50,674 bases of DNA from Candidatus Zambryskiibacteriota bacterium (GCA_023267045.1 JAHFOB010000005.1:1-50674); one strand, 5' to 3'; shown: positions 17,013 to 26,256, counted from the stretch's first letter. Notes: generated by a model from the sequence alone, not told the origin. Numbers and translations: made by a program.

Positions 17013-17112
17013 ACCCCAGTAGTAGAGCCGCGGTACTAGAGCAAAGCTCAGTACACGGTAAACAGCTCACTACGGGGTCTAACAGGTAGTGAGCTCTGCT
17101 CTACTACCTGTT
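17013..17112. repeat. Intergenic palindromic repeat cluster (ACCCCAGTAGTAGAGC...GCTCACTACGGGGT plus AACAGGTAGTGAGC/GCTCTACTACCTGTT)
   Basis: Two adjacent palindromes, 17013-17078 and 17081-17112, sharing the GTAGTRGAGC/GCTCACTAC core. Confidence 0.85.
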
Positions 17113-17191
17113 GACATGAAAAGTTTTTTATGCTAGACTCCTTTTCTACATTACTCGATGGTTATTTGACTGCATTTGGCCGCTCCAAAAT

Positions 17192-17338
17192 ATAAATCTC
17201 TAAGCAACTAAGCATTTATGTTTAAGAGTCTTTCTACGAGGACATTCTGGATATTACCTTGTGTAATATTCTGGAGTTATCCTTTGTGAAATACTTAGCT
17301 TTTTGTATCTTTACTTTAAGTGTTGCTTAGAGATTTAT
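17192..17338. repeat. 17-bp perfect inverted repeat with 113-nt spacer (MITE-like foldback)
   Basis: ataaatctctaagcaac (17192-17208) and gttgcttagagatttat (17322-17338). Confidence 0.9.
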
Positions 17339-17451
17339 GCTTTGGAACTTTTTTGAAATTTCGACTGACCTCTGCATTAAGTATAAGTAGCAAACTATCC
17401 TTGGCAAGTCTGTTTAACATTAGAGCTTGCAAGAAATCCCGTGTCCAGTTT

Positions 17452-19128
17452 CTATTGTCTCTCAACATCCACAACTCTGCGTAATTCTTCCAAAGTTGTT
17501 ATACCCTGAAGCACTTTTATTACCCCATCTTGATTTAAGTTTAGCAAATTTTGCTTACTTGCCACTTTTTCTATCTCTCTTTCGCTCGGGTTTTCAATAA
17601 CTATCTTTTCAATATCTGAATCCATTACAATAGCTTCGTGTATTCCAGTCCGACCTTTATAGCCGATGTTGTGGCACTTATCACAACCGACGGCTTGGAA
17701 AATATGTGAGCGATCTAGTCCTTCTAGATAGCTTTTATCTTTTATTGTATCCAAAATATCTAGGATAGTTTTTTTATCATCACCTGCAAGATCGATTTGT
17801 TTTTTGCATGCTGGACATAGTTTTCGGACGAGACGTTGAGCCATAACCATATTTATTGCTGACGACAAAACTTTTGGATTTGCTCCAAGGTCTATCAGTC
17901 GTGGAAATGTTCCAGCAGCGTTGTTAGTGTGAAGTGTAGAAAAAACTAAGTGTCCAGTTAGTGACGAGTTAATAGCTATTTCTGCTGTTTCTCTGTCTCG
18001 TATTTCACCGACCATGATTACGTCCGGGTCTTGACGCAGAGCACTTCGCAGACCTTCAGCAAACGTATAGTCTTTCTTTTCGTCAGTTTGAGTCTGGACA
18101 ATACCCGGTAAATGGTATTCTATTGGATCTTCGATAGTAATTATTTTTATTTCTGGTGTGTGAATTCTTTTTATAAAGGCATACAAGGTTGTGGTTTTTC
18201 CGGAACCAGTCGGTCCAGTGTTGAGCATCATACCGTTCGGTTTTTTTAGTTGTATATCAATCATCTCCATCAACCTTTTATTTATACCCAAATCTTCTAG
18301 TGGTGTTCCTATTGATTTTGGATTGAGGACTCGGAGAACGATCGACTCGCTATATGCTCCGGGGAGAAGGGAAGTTCGGATTTCTATTTCACTATCTTTT
18401 ATTTTTATACTAAAACGTCCATCTTGTGCACCACCAATATTGAGTTTTAAATTAGAAACAAGTTTCAAACGAGACAAAAGTAGTTTGTATGTATCTAAAT
18501 CAAATTCCAAAATGTCTGTCAGTATTCCATCTAGTCTGTATCGAAGTCGAACATAGCTTTCTTCTGGTTCAAGGTGAACATCGGAAGCGTCAGTTGCAAT
18601 TGCTCCAGCTAGAATTATTTCCATAATTCGAGAAATACGATAACTTTTTTTCATACTCAAAACTTCTTGTATCAGTTTCTGAACATCAGGTATAGTCTGA
18701 ACTTGTGACAAAAACTCTGTGATCTGATCGTTGGAAATATCCAAAGCCCCAGATTTTGTTTCAAAAGAATACGATAAGTCCTTGTATCTAATCCAAACTT
18801 TTTCAAGACTTGCGTGGGAAACCATGAAGAGTTCAACACTGTAGCCCTTTGCTTTTAATTTATTTAACGCCTCAACTGTTTTCGGATTTTCTGGAGACAA
18901 TGCACCAACACTCAAAACTTTATCAACTTCATTGAAAACAGCTACTTGCGCTTCGCGAGCTTCTGTTTCTGTAATAACACGAATAGAATCAATGTTTATT
19001 GGAACGGCAGTTAGATCTAGATAGGGGACACCATATTTAGATGATAGAGTTTGAGTCAGTTCTTCTTCCTCTTGTTTTCGTAAATCGTCTATCCGTTTAT
19101 TTTGTTTATCTTCGTCAAATACAACCAT
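17452..19128 (-). CDS. pilB: Type IV pilus assembly ATPase PilB / GspE family
   Basis: Walker A 'GPTGSGKTTTLYAFIK', 'TIEDPIEYHLPGIVQTQ', 'LRSALRQDPDVIMVGEIRDRETAEIAI', zinc motif CPACKK...CDKC. Confidence 0.93.
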   Translation of the reverse strand: MVVFDEDKQNKRIDDLRKQEEEELTQTLSSKYGVPYLDLTAVPINIDSIRVITETEAREAQVAVFNEVDKVLSVGALSPENPKTVEALNKLKAKGYSVELFMVSHASLEKVWIRYKDLSYSFETKSGALDISNDQITEFLSQVQTIPDVQKLIQEVLSMKKSYRISRIMEIILAGAIATDASDVHLEPEESYVRLRYRLDGILTDILEFDLDTYKLLLSRLKLVSNLKLNIGGAQDGRFSIKIKDSEIEIRTSLLPGAYSESIVLRVLNPKSIGTPLEDLGINKRLMEMIDIQLKKPNGMMLNTGPTGSGKTTTLYAFIKRIHTPEIKIITIEDPIEYHLPGIVQTQTDEKKDYTFAEGLRSALRQDPDVIMVGEIRDRETAEIAINSSLTGHLVFSTLHTNNAAGTFPRLIDLGANPKVLSSAINMVMAQRLVRKLCPACKKQIDLAGDDKKTILDILDTIKDKSYLEGLDRSHIFQAVGCDKCHNIGYKGRTGIHEAIVMDSDIEKIVIENPSEREIEKVASKQNLLNLNQDGVIKVLQGITTLEELRRVVDVERQ

Positions 19129-19189
19129 GCATAAATAATAACATAATTTTCAGTTGAAAATCCTTAATTCTGGCTACTTTTTGAGTATA

Positions 19190-19218
19190 TTGACAAAAAG
19201 ACTAAAGTAGTGTAAGAT
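19190..19218 (+). promoter_or_regulatory. Near-consensus sigma70-type promoter
   Basis: TTGACA - 17 nt - TAAGAT. Confidence 0.8.
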
Positions 19219-19239
19219 GGTAGGCAGAGGGGGTGTCCC

Positions 19240-20028
19240 ATGAGGCACATTGTAAAGGTTCTGGTTCGGGTTTTCGGACCCAAGTGGGTCATCTGGGCGA
19301 TGACTTTTTTGCTCGGAATGGCTCTCGGCTGTGGTGGCAAGAAAACCGTCAACACGCCGTCTCCGTTCCCGGGAGCGCAGACTTCTCACGTGGCTAAACC
19401 ACCTGTTGCAGAAACTGCCGATCAGAGAATCATTCGGGAGATGAGTGAAAACCAGGCGTTTTTGAAACGCTACGACGAAGCTTCGCCCGATGAGAAGAAA
19501 GTTCTCCTCCAGTGGAAGAGGATCCACGATGAGAACGAGGCAAAGGCCGAGGTCAAGTCGCACAAACTTATAGATGACGCCGAGATGAGAAAGGCTCGGA
19601 AGGTCGTCGAGAAGGACGACAAAATCTTGGCCAAGAGAGCCAAGGTTCACGAACAGGCTATGGCTCTGGCGGCAATCTCTGTGTGTGAGGAGTCGTCTGT
19701 TTGGGTCAATCCCAACGCAGAAGACTTCAAGTACAACAGGGATCGGATTTCATTCACGGTCCATAACGAAAGCGGTGGACCGATTGAAATCAGGACTGGT
19801 CTGCGTGGGATTGGGGTTGCAGTGAAGAATCTCTGCGCTCGCGGTTCCATGGCTTTGTATTTTTCCGGTCAGTATACTCTGCAGGGTCAGAGTGAGAATT
19901 TCACTCTGACTGCGGTGAGTAGTACTACTGGCAAGGTTCTCTCGTCGACGTACGGATTTATCCAGAGCTACTCACAGTCTGGGTATCAGTACGTTCGGCG
20001 GGATAGCCAGGATTGGTACATCAGATGA
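19240..20028 (+). CDS. Predicted lipoprotein of unknown function, compositionally GC-rich
   Basis: N-terminal hydrophobic segment with lipobox-like 'MALGCGGKK'; own promoter, RBS-like agggggt and downstream terminators; GC clearly higher than neighbours by eye. Confidence 0.8.
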   Translation: MRHIVKVLVRVFGPKWVIWAMTFLLGMALGCGGKKTVNTPSPFPGAQTSHVAKPPVAETADQRIIREMSENQAFLKRYDEASPDEKKVLLQWKRIHDENEAKAEVKSHKLIDDAEMRKARKVVEKDDKILAKRAKVHEQAMALAAISVCEESSVWVNPNAEDFKYNRDRISFTVHNESGGPIEIRTGLRGIGVAVKNLCARGSMALYFSGQYTLQGQSENFTLTAVSSTTGKVLSSTYGFIQSYSQSGYQYVRRDSQDWYIR

Positions 20029-20040
20029 AGTTCTTTGTTC

Positions 20041-20102
20041 CGCGGTAGCACACTATATAGCAGTGCTACCGCGAGGAGTCGCGAAATTCGCGGCTTTTTT
20101 TG
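20041..20102 (+). terminator. Two consecutive hairpins ending in T tract
   Basis: cgcggtagcac...gtgctaccgcg then gtcgcgaaattcgcggcttttttt. Confidence 0.8.
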
Positions 20103-20131
20103 TAGACAAAATATGGTAGTATTTTTTCAAT

Positions 20132-20608
20132 ATGAGATCTGTAAAATATATAGTCGATAACTTAGATCAGTTTCAAAAAGTCGTCAGAGAAATTGCCTCA
20201 AGTACTATAGAAAGTAAGAGAGGGGCAACTGTTATTGGTCTATATGGAAATCTTGGGGCAGGTAAGACAACTTTTGTCCAAACCTTCGCAAAACATTTTG
20301 GTGTTGAAGAAACAGTTATTAGTCCAACTTTTGTTATTGAAAAAATATACCCCATTAGAACTAACGGTCGCAAGCGACCTACTTCTAACGGGGCAAGTGA
20401 ATTTACACATCTTATTCACATAGACGCCTATCGTTTAGAAAAATCAGAGGAGCTTTTGCATCTTGGCTGGAAAGAAATTATTTCTGATCCAAAAAATATT
20501 ATTCTCATCGAGTGGCCAGAGAGAGTCTCTGACATTATGCCAGAGCATATACAGATCAGATTAAAGGTTTTAGATGATGAAAATTCACGTGAAATAGAAG
20601 TGATATAA
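20132..20608 (+). CDS. tsaE: tRNA t6A biosynthesis ATPase TsaE
   Basis: 'VIGLYGNLGAGKTTFVQTFAKHFGV...VISPTFVIEKIY', 'HIDAYRLEKSEEL', 'IILIEWPERV'. Confidence 0.92.
   Translation: MRSVKYIVDNLDQFQKVVREIASSTIESKRGATVIGLYGNLGAGKTTFVQTFAKHFGVEETVISPTFVIEKIYPIRTNGRKRPTSNGASEFTHLIHIDAYRLEKSEELLHLGWKEIISDPKNIILIEWPERVSDIMPEHIQIRLKVLDDENSREIEVI
20349..20393 (+). repeat. In-frame palindromic insertion in tsaE
   Basis: accccattagaactaacggtcgcaagcgacctacttctaacgggg; encodes 'PIRTNGRKRPTSNGA' between the conserved 'SPTFVIEKIY' and 'HIDAYRL' segments. Confidence 0.7.
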
Positions 20609-20615
20609 TTACCAC

Positions 20616-23009
20616 ATGGCTAAATCTAAAGGTAAAAAAACACTGGCACTGCTTGATGTCCATGCCATATTGCACAGGGCATATCACGCTCTGCCAGAAT
20701 TTGAATCAAGTAAAGGCGAACCGACTGGAGCGCTGTACGGTTTGTGTACTATGCTCATAAAACTAGTAAAAGATGTAAAGCCAGACTATATCGTGGCTTG
20801 TTATGATCTGCCCGAGCCAACGATGCGACATGAAGTCTACGCCGACTACAAAGCTGGTCGTAAAAAAATAGATGATGCCCTCATCGCTCAACTTGAACGA
20901 TCAAAAGATGTTTTCAAAGCCTTAAATATTCCGATGTATTCATCTCCAGGTTTTGAAGCGGACGATATGCTCGGCACTATTGTGGAGACGCTGAAAAATA
21001 ATAAAGAGATAGATATCGTAATTGCATCAGGCGATATGGACACCATGCAACTTATTGAAGGTGATAAAGTCCGAGTCTATACTCTCAAAAAAGGAATAAA
21101 AGATACGATTATATATAATGAAAAAGCAGTTTTGGAGAGATTTCATTTTGGTCCGAAACTTTTGCCAGACTATAAAGGGTTGAGAGGGGATCCGTCGGAC
21201 AATATTGTTGGAATCGCAGGAATAGGAGAAAAAACAGCCGAGGAGTTGATTGTTAATTTCGGTTCTATTGAAGATATCTACAAAAAGCTAAAAAAAACAA
21301 CCGGGAATGACCAATTTGAAAAAGCCGGTATAAAGAAAAGAATTGTTGAGTTACTGAAAGCCGGAGAAGAAGAAGCGCTATTTTCAAAAATGTTGGCAAC
21401 AATTCGCAGAGATGTGCCGATTTACTTTAAAATCCCAGAAAAAATCTGGCGGGAAGATATCGACATGAAAAAAGTCCAAGATATTTTCGCCGAGTTTGAG
21501 TTTCGTAGTCTTGGGATAAAAATCGCAGAAGTTTTGTCTCTGGATTTGCCAGAAAGTGTGGGTAAAGAAGAAAGTCCAGAAGATATCGCAGAAGTAGGTC
21601 TAATGCTTTGGGTTGTGGACTCAAATAAAACCAATCCAGATTTGGATGATATTTTGTCATACACTCATAAAAATAGTTTAAAAGAAGCCAGAGAGGTTTT
21701 AGAGAAAATGATAAAAGATCAAAATCTTTCTTTTGTTATGGATGAGATAGAAAGACCACTTATTCCCATAACTGCTAAAATGAAAGAGATCGGAATAAAA
21801 ATAGACGTGGAGCGACTAAAAGTTTTATCAAAAAAATATCATGCGGAACTGGATTTGCTTGAAAAGAAAATTTGGAAAATTGTAGGTGTGGAATTCAATA
21901 TCAGTTCTCCAAAACAACTTGGTGAAATGCTTTTTGTTAAAATGGGACTGAAAACAAAAAATCAGAAAAAGAATGCAAGCGGTGGATTTTCTACCAAAGA
22001 ATCAGAGTTGGAAAAGTTACGCGAAGAGCATCCTATCGCTGGTTTTATACTCGAATATCGCGAGCTATCGAAACTTCTTGGTACATATATTGATACGATT
22101 CCGACTTTAGTTGACGGAAATAACCGTATTCATCCGCAGTTTTTACAAGCGGGCAGTGCTACTGGTAGAATGGCCAGCCAGAATCCAGGTGTTCAAAATA
22201 TTCCCGTCAAAACAGATCTTGGTCGTGAAATTCGCAAGTCGTTTATAGCCGAAAAAGGTTATAAAATCGTCTCGTTCGATTATTCTCAAATGGAGCTTCG
22301 CATCGCCGCCTTTCTCTCTGGCGATAAAAAACTCATAGAAATTTTCAAAAAAGGCCAGGATGTTCACACTGCTGTAGCCTGTGAAGTTTTTGGCGTAAAG
22401 CCTGAAGAAGTGACAAAACAAATGCGTGCCAAAGCAAAAGTTATAAACTTTGGTGTGATGTATGGCATGGGTGTAACGGCGCTTCAGAAAAATATTGGCA
22501 CGAACAGAGAAGAGGCCCAAGAGTTTCTGGACGGATATTTCAACAGATTTGCTGGTTTGGCAGAGTATTTAGAAAAAGTAAAACATGAGACAGCTCAAAA
22601 AGGTTACACAGAGACGTATTTCGGTAGACGCAGATATTTCCCTGATATTCACTCCAAACTTCCTTTTATGAAGGCAAGTGCTGAACGTATGGCTATAAAC
22701 GCTCCGATACAGGGGACAGAAGCTGATATTATAAAAATAGCTATGGTAAAAATAGATAAATTTTTGGCGGGTAGACAACCGCTCCAAGCGAGCAGTGGTC
22801 GTATGACCAATTTGAAAAGTGATGTTCGACTGTTGCTACAAGTTCATGATGAGCTCGTCTATGAAATAAAAGAAAATATAATTTCTTCAGTTTCACCCGA
22901 GATTAAAAAAATGATGGAAGGGGTAATAGATCCAAAGAAAACTCACGGAATAATTTGTGCTACGGATATATCAGTTGGTGACAACTGGGGTGAGCTGCGA
23001 AAGCTGTAA
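20616..23009 (+). CDS. polA: DNA polymerase I
   Basis: 5'-nuclease domain 'LDVHAILHRAYHALP', Pol motifs 'SFDYSQMELRIAAFLSGD', 'RAKAKVINFGVMYGMG', 'LLLQVHDELVYE'. Confidence 0.96.
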   Translation: MAKSKGKKTLALLDVHAILHRAYHALPEFESSKGEPTGALYGLCTMLIKLVKDVKPDYIVACYDLPEPTMRHEVYADYKAGRKKIDDALIAQLERSKDVFKALNIPMYSSPGFEADDMLGTIVETLKNNKEIDIVIASGDMDTMQLIEGDKVRVYTLKKGIKDTIIYNEKAVLERFHFGPKLLPDYKGLRGDPSDNIVGIAGIGEKTAEELIVNFGSIEDIYKKLKKTTGNDQFEKAGIKKRIVELLKAGEEEALFSKMLATIRRDVPIYFKIPEKIWREDIDMKKVQDIFAEFEFRSLGIKIAEVLSLDLPESVGKEESPEDIAEVGLMLWVVDSNKTNPDLDDILSYTHKNSLKEAREVLEKMIKDQNLSFVMDEIERPLIPITAKMKEIGIKIDVERLKVLSKKYHAELDLLEKKIWKIVGVEFNISSPKQLGEMLFVKMGLKTKNQKKNASGGFSTKESELEKLREEHPIAGFILEYRELSKLLGTYIDTIPTLVDGNNRIHPQFLQAGSATGRMASQNPGVQNIPVKTDLGREIRKSFIAEKGYKIVSFDYSQMELRIAAFLSGDKKLIEIFKKGQDVHTAVACEVFGVKPEEVTKQMRAKAKVINFGVMYGMGVTALQKNIGTNREEAQEFLDGYFNRFAGLAEYLEKVKHETAQKGYTETYFGRRRYFPDIHSKLPFMKASAERMAINAPIQGTEADIIKIAMVKIDKFLAGRQPLQASSGRMTNLKSDVRLLLQVHDELVYEIKENIISSVSPEIKKMMEGVIDPKKTHGIICATDISVGDNWGELRKL

Positions 23010-23021
23010 GGAGAGCTGCAA

Positions 23022-23202
23022 AATTCCTAATTGACCTAAGTGCTCTAATTTCTAAACAAATCCCAATGTCCAAACCCCAATTTCCAATGAAATGACCTAA
23101 TGGCCTAATTCCCAATTGGACATTTGAGCATTTGGACTTTCATTGGTCATTGTGTCATTGGGGCTTGGTCATTCTTTAGGTTAATTAGTATAATTAGGAA
23201 TT
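23022..23202. repeat. Complex intergenic palindrome bounded by aattcctaatt/aattaggaatt
   Basis: 11-bp perfect terminal inverted repeats; internal atgtccaa/ttggacat and related segments. Confidence 0.75.
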
Positions 23203-23213
23203 AAATAATTTTC

Positions 23214-23927
23214 ATGCTTTACCTAATCCACGGAACAGATACACACAAAGCTCGCAAGAAACTTCACGAGCTTTTAGATATTGCCCAGAAGAAACGTCCG
23301 GGGGCTGAAATATTCAAAATAACTAGTGAGAACTGGAGCGATGCCCAGTTTGATGAATTATTAGTTGCGAGAGGGCTTTTTGAACAAAAATACACCGTTG
23401 TTTTGGACAACATTTTTGAAAAAAAAGATTACAAAGACTATGTTCTGGAAAGACTTGATGGAATGCAAGAGTCCGAACAGATTTTTTTAATGCTCGAATC
23501 ATCAGTTGATAGTCCCAGCTTGAAAAAAATTGAAAAAAACGCTAAACAAGTTCAGGAGTTTGTAAAAGCAGAAAATAAAAAGTTTTTACCTAGTATTTTC
23601 ACCGTTGCCGACGGACTTTTGCAAAAAGACAAAAAAAGTCTCTGGATTTCATACATTGATTTTATTAACAAAGGCACCGCTCCAGAGGAAATTCACGGAA
23701 TATTTTTCTGGCAGGTAAAAAATATGATTTTAACTTCACGAGCGACAAGTAGCAACGATACAGGACTTTCGCCTTTTGTTTACAAAAATGCATTAACTGG
23801 AGCAAGAAAATATAAAACAGAAGAGCTAACAAAAATGTCAGGAGAGCTTATGGATATGACTCACAGGGTGCGACAAGGTGAAGGGGAGATGGAGGTGATG
23901 TTGGAGAAGTGGGTGCTGGGATTGTAA
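23214..23927 (+). CDS. holA: DNA polymerase III delta-subunit-like protein (HolA family), short
   Basis: 'MLYLIHGTDTHKARKKLHELL', 'LVARGLFEQKYTVVLDNIFE', 'HGIFFWQVKNMIL', position downstream of polA. Confidence 0.6.
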   Translation: MLYLIHGTDTHKARKKLHELLDIAQKKRPGAEIFKITSENWSDAQFDELLVARGLFEQKYTVVLDNIFEKKDYKDYVLERLDGMQESEQIFLMLESSVDSPSLKKIEKNAKQVQEFVKAENKKFLPSIFTVADGLLQKDKKSLWISYIDFINKGTAPEEIHGIFFWQVKNMILTSRATSSNDTGLSPFVYKNALTGARKYKTEELTKMSGELMDMTHRVRQGEGEMEVMLEKWVLGL

Positions 23928-24116
23928 TTGCGCGTGTCCCAAAAGTAATTTTTTGATAAAAATTCTTTTGGGACAGTCTCGCTTTTGGGTCTGCTCAGCA
24001 GACGACGCGCTCCGACTCGCAGTAGTGCACTTCGGATAATTTGATTTTCGTCAAAATCAAATTTCCTTCGGCCCACGACTCGACTGTTTTTGTTGCTACA
24101 AAAACATGTCTCCGCC

Positions 24117-24169
24117 GCGCACTAGTGCGAAAAATCTCCCAACTGAGGGAGATTTTTTGCCTAGTGCGC
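24117..24169. terminator. Long hairpin abutting the 3' end of tRNA-Lys
   Basis: gcgcactag...aaaaatctccc-aactga-gggagatttttt...ctagtgcgc. Confidence 0.6.
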
Positions 24170-24237
24170 CCGGTTGGGATCGAACCAACGACCTTGTCCT
24201 TAAAAGGGACCTGCTCTACCGACTGAGCTACGGGCGC
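24165..24237 (-). tRNA. tRNA-Lys(TTT)
   Basis: RC gcgcccgtagctcagtcggtagagcaggtcccttttaaggacaaggtcgttggttcgatcccaaccgggcgc; anticodon TTT. Confidence 0.93.
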
Positions 24238-24442
24238 GTATGCTTTGAGTAATCAAACTGCTTTGATTACTCAAAGACTTACGCGAGCCGGAAACATGTT
24301 TTTTCAGTAGAAAAAACAGTTGAGGCAGGGTCGTGGAAGTTTTCTTGTGACGACAAGAAAACTATCCCTGACCATATGCACTTTATTATCCCCGACCATG
24401 ATTACACCCTTGAAATATAACAGAAAAACAGAGAAAGTCCAA

Positions 24443-24826
24443 TTACAACCCCAAGTCAAAAGCTAGAAATCCTGGACCAGTAAAAAGTAATGAGAGAAGA
24501 ATTACCACAATCATTCCGTACAAAATAAAATCTTCTTTGGAAACCCCACCAGATTTTTTCTTTGTCCAGAAATCAAACTTTGTTACGACTATTGCTATTA
24601 TTGCTGAAACTTGAGTATAGAGACCTAACACAAGCAATGCTCCAAAAACAACATACAAAATAGAAACCCACTTGTAAGGTTTTTTATATCTCTCATAACC
24701 GAGATAAATAATCGCCATTCCGACAGTCAGTCTTAATATAAACGGAGCAAGTAGTCCATATGTTAGTAAACCAGGAAATGTAGCTAGCGGATGAAAAAAT
24801 GAAGTAAACATATATAAAGTATACAA
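24443..24826 (-). CDS. Small membrane protein, DoxX-like
   Basis: Four hydrophobic segments with 'FILRLTVGMAIIYLGYERYK' pattern. Confidence 0.6.
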   Translation of the reverse strand: MYTLYMFTSFFHPLATFPGLLTYGLLAPFILRLTVGMAIIYLGYERYKKPYKWVSILYVVFGALLVLGLYTQVSAIIAIVVTKFDFWTKKKSGGVSKEDFILYGMIVVILLSLLFTGPGFLAFDLGL

Positions 24827-24875
24827 TTTTTAATTTTTAATTTCAAATTTTTAAACTGGGTGCTATAGTTCAAGA

Positions 24876-25352
24876 ATGAAGAAAAAAGAAGTCGCGGTTT
24901 TACTTCACAATATTCGAAGCACTCATAATGTTGGCTCTATTTTCCGAACAGCTGACGCTTTGGGTGTGTCAAAAATCTATTTGTCTGGGTATACTCCGAC
25001 TCCTGTAGATAAGTTTGGAAAATCGAGAAAAGATATCGCAAAAGTAGCTCTTGGCGCAGAAAAAACTATTTCTTGGGAATATGTTTTGGATCCGCTTAAA
25101 ATAATAAAAAAGCTGAAAAAAGAAAAATATAAAATAGTTTCTCTAGAACAGTCTGACAGGTCAGTGGATTACAAAAAAACCAAAATAAAACCGCCAATAC
25201 TTTTTATTGTTGGCAACGAAGTTGAGGGAATTTCAAAAGAAATATTACAGCAGAGTGATGTTGTGATTGAAATTCCGATGAGAGGAAAGAAGGAATCTCT
25301 CAATGTTTCCGTCGCTTTTGGCGTGGCACTTTTTAGAATTTTAGGAGTTTAG
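24876..25352 (+). CDS. SpoU/TrmH family RNA 2'-O-methyltransferase
   Basis: 'LHNIRSTHNVGSIFRTADALGVSKIYLSGYTP', 'LFIVGNEVEGIS', 'IEIPMRGKKESLNVSVAFGVALF'. Confidence 0.95.
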   Translation: MKKKEVAVLLHNIRSTHNVGSIFRTADALGVSKIYLSGYTPTPVDKFGKSRKDIAKVALGAEKTISWEYVLDPLKIIKKLKKEKYKIVSLEQSDRSVDYKKTKIKPPILFIVGNEVEGISKEILQQSDVVIEIPMRGKKESLNVSVAFGVALFRILGV

Positions 25353-26236
25353 TAACTCAAACTTGCTACAATTTTACCGAGGTTGTCATACAAAACAATA
25401 TTTTCACGTCTATCTTTCCAAATATGATCAGCGTGTCTTAAGTAGACTCTCCATTCTGGCACATAGAAATCTTTATCATTTTTATGCGTATCGATACATG
25501 AGGCATAATTTATTTTTTTATAAATGAAAGTATTACATTCGTAGGACAAATTTGCGGGGAGGGGATCCGTCTGTATTCTACAGTTTGGGAAAGAATCAAT
25601 ATAGTCAAAACAGGCGTCATTATTTGGGCCATTTGGGATTGATGACAAATTTTCGTTTCTAGGAGAAGGGCATGAGCCACCAATATATGGAACAAATGTT
25701 TGGAATTGTCCCAAATAACCGGAGCATTTGTTTGATCTGAAACTCAAACCAATCGGCGACACTCCTGTGACCACGTACATAGTATCTCCTTTATTCAAAT
25801 AAATATTTTCTTCGCTATTTACCTGCCCACTAAAATAAAGATAATTACCTTTTGGTATTTTCACTAAATTTCCGCTACTCGTGCTTTTTAATGTCCAGCC
25901 GGTAATAGGAATAGATGTTGTGGCCGAGTAGTCCACTCGTAAAGCAACGTATTCTTGGTCTGGGGTGGTTGATCTGTTTATGTAGGCAATGCTAACAAGG
26001 CCGTAATATTGTGATCTAGTTTTTTTATCATTTTCCTCCTGGATTTGTTTTTGAAGAGTGTCTATTTGATATTGAGTTGTGTTTATTTGTTGCTGAATAT
26101 TTGTCTGTTTTTGTTCTGGGGTGGCGTTGCCGGATGACAACAGTCCATTGTTTCCGGAGCCTTTTGATCCACCAAAAAGAGCAATAGATATAATGCCAAG
26201 AAGGACAAGTAGGCCTATTCCATGGTCTTTATTCAT
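25349..26236 (-). CDS. Membrane-anchored extracellular protein, lamin-tail-like beta domain
   Basis: N-terminal TM, coiled coil, then 'YVALRVDYSATTSIPITGWTLKSTSSGNLVKIPKG'. Confidence 0.55.
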   Translation of the reverse strand: MNKDHGIGLLVLLGIISIALFGGSKGSGNNGLLSSGNATPEQKQTNIQQQINTTQYQIDTLQKQIQEENDKKTRSQYYGLVSIAYINRSTTPDQEYVALRVDYSATTSIPITGWTLKSTSSGNLVKIPKGNYLYFSGQVNSEENIYLNKGDTMYVVTGVSPIGLSFRSNKCSGYLGQFQTFVPYIGGSCPSPRNENLSSIPNGPNNDACFDYIDSFPNCRIQTDPLPANLSYECNTFIYKKINYASCIDTHKNDKDFYVPEWRVYLRHADHIWKDRRENIVLYDNLGKIVASLSY

Positions 26237-26256
26237 AGATCTATTTTACTACAAAT

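Noticed and set aside
24041-24226. ORF '...VGIEPTTLSLKGTCSTD'
   Set aside because: Spurious ORF across the antisense of tRNA-Lys and its flanking hairpins.
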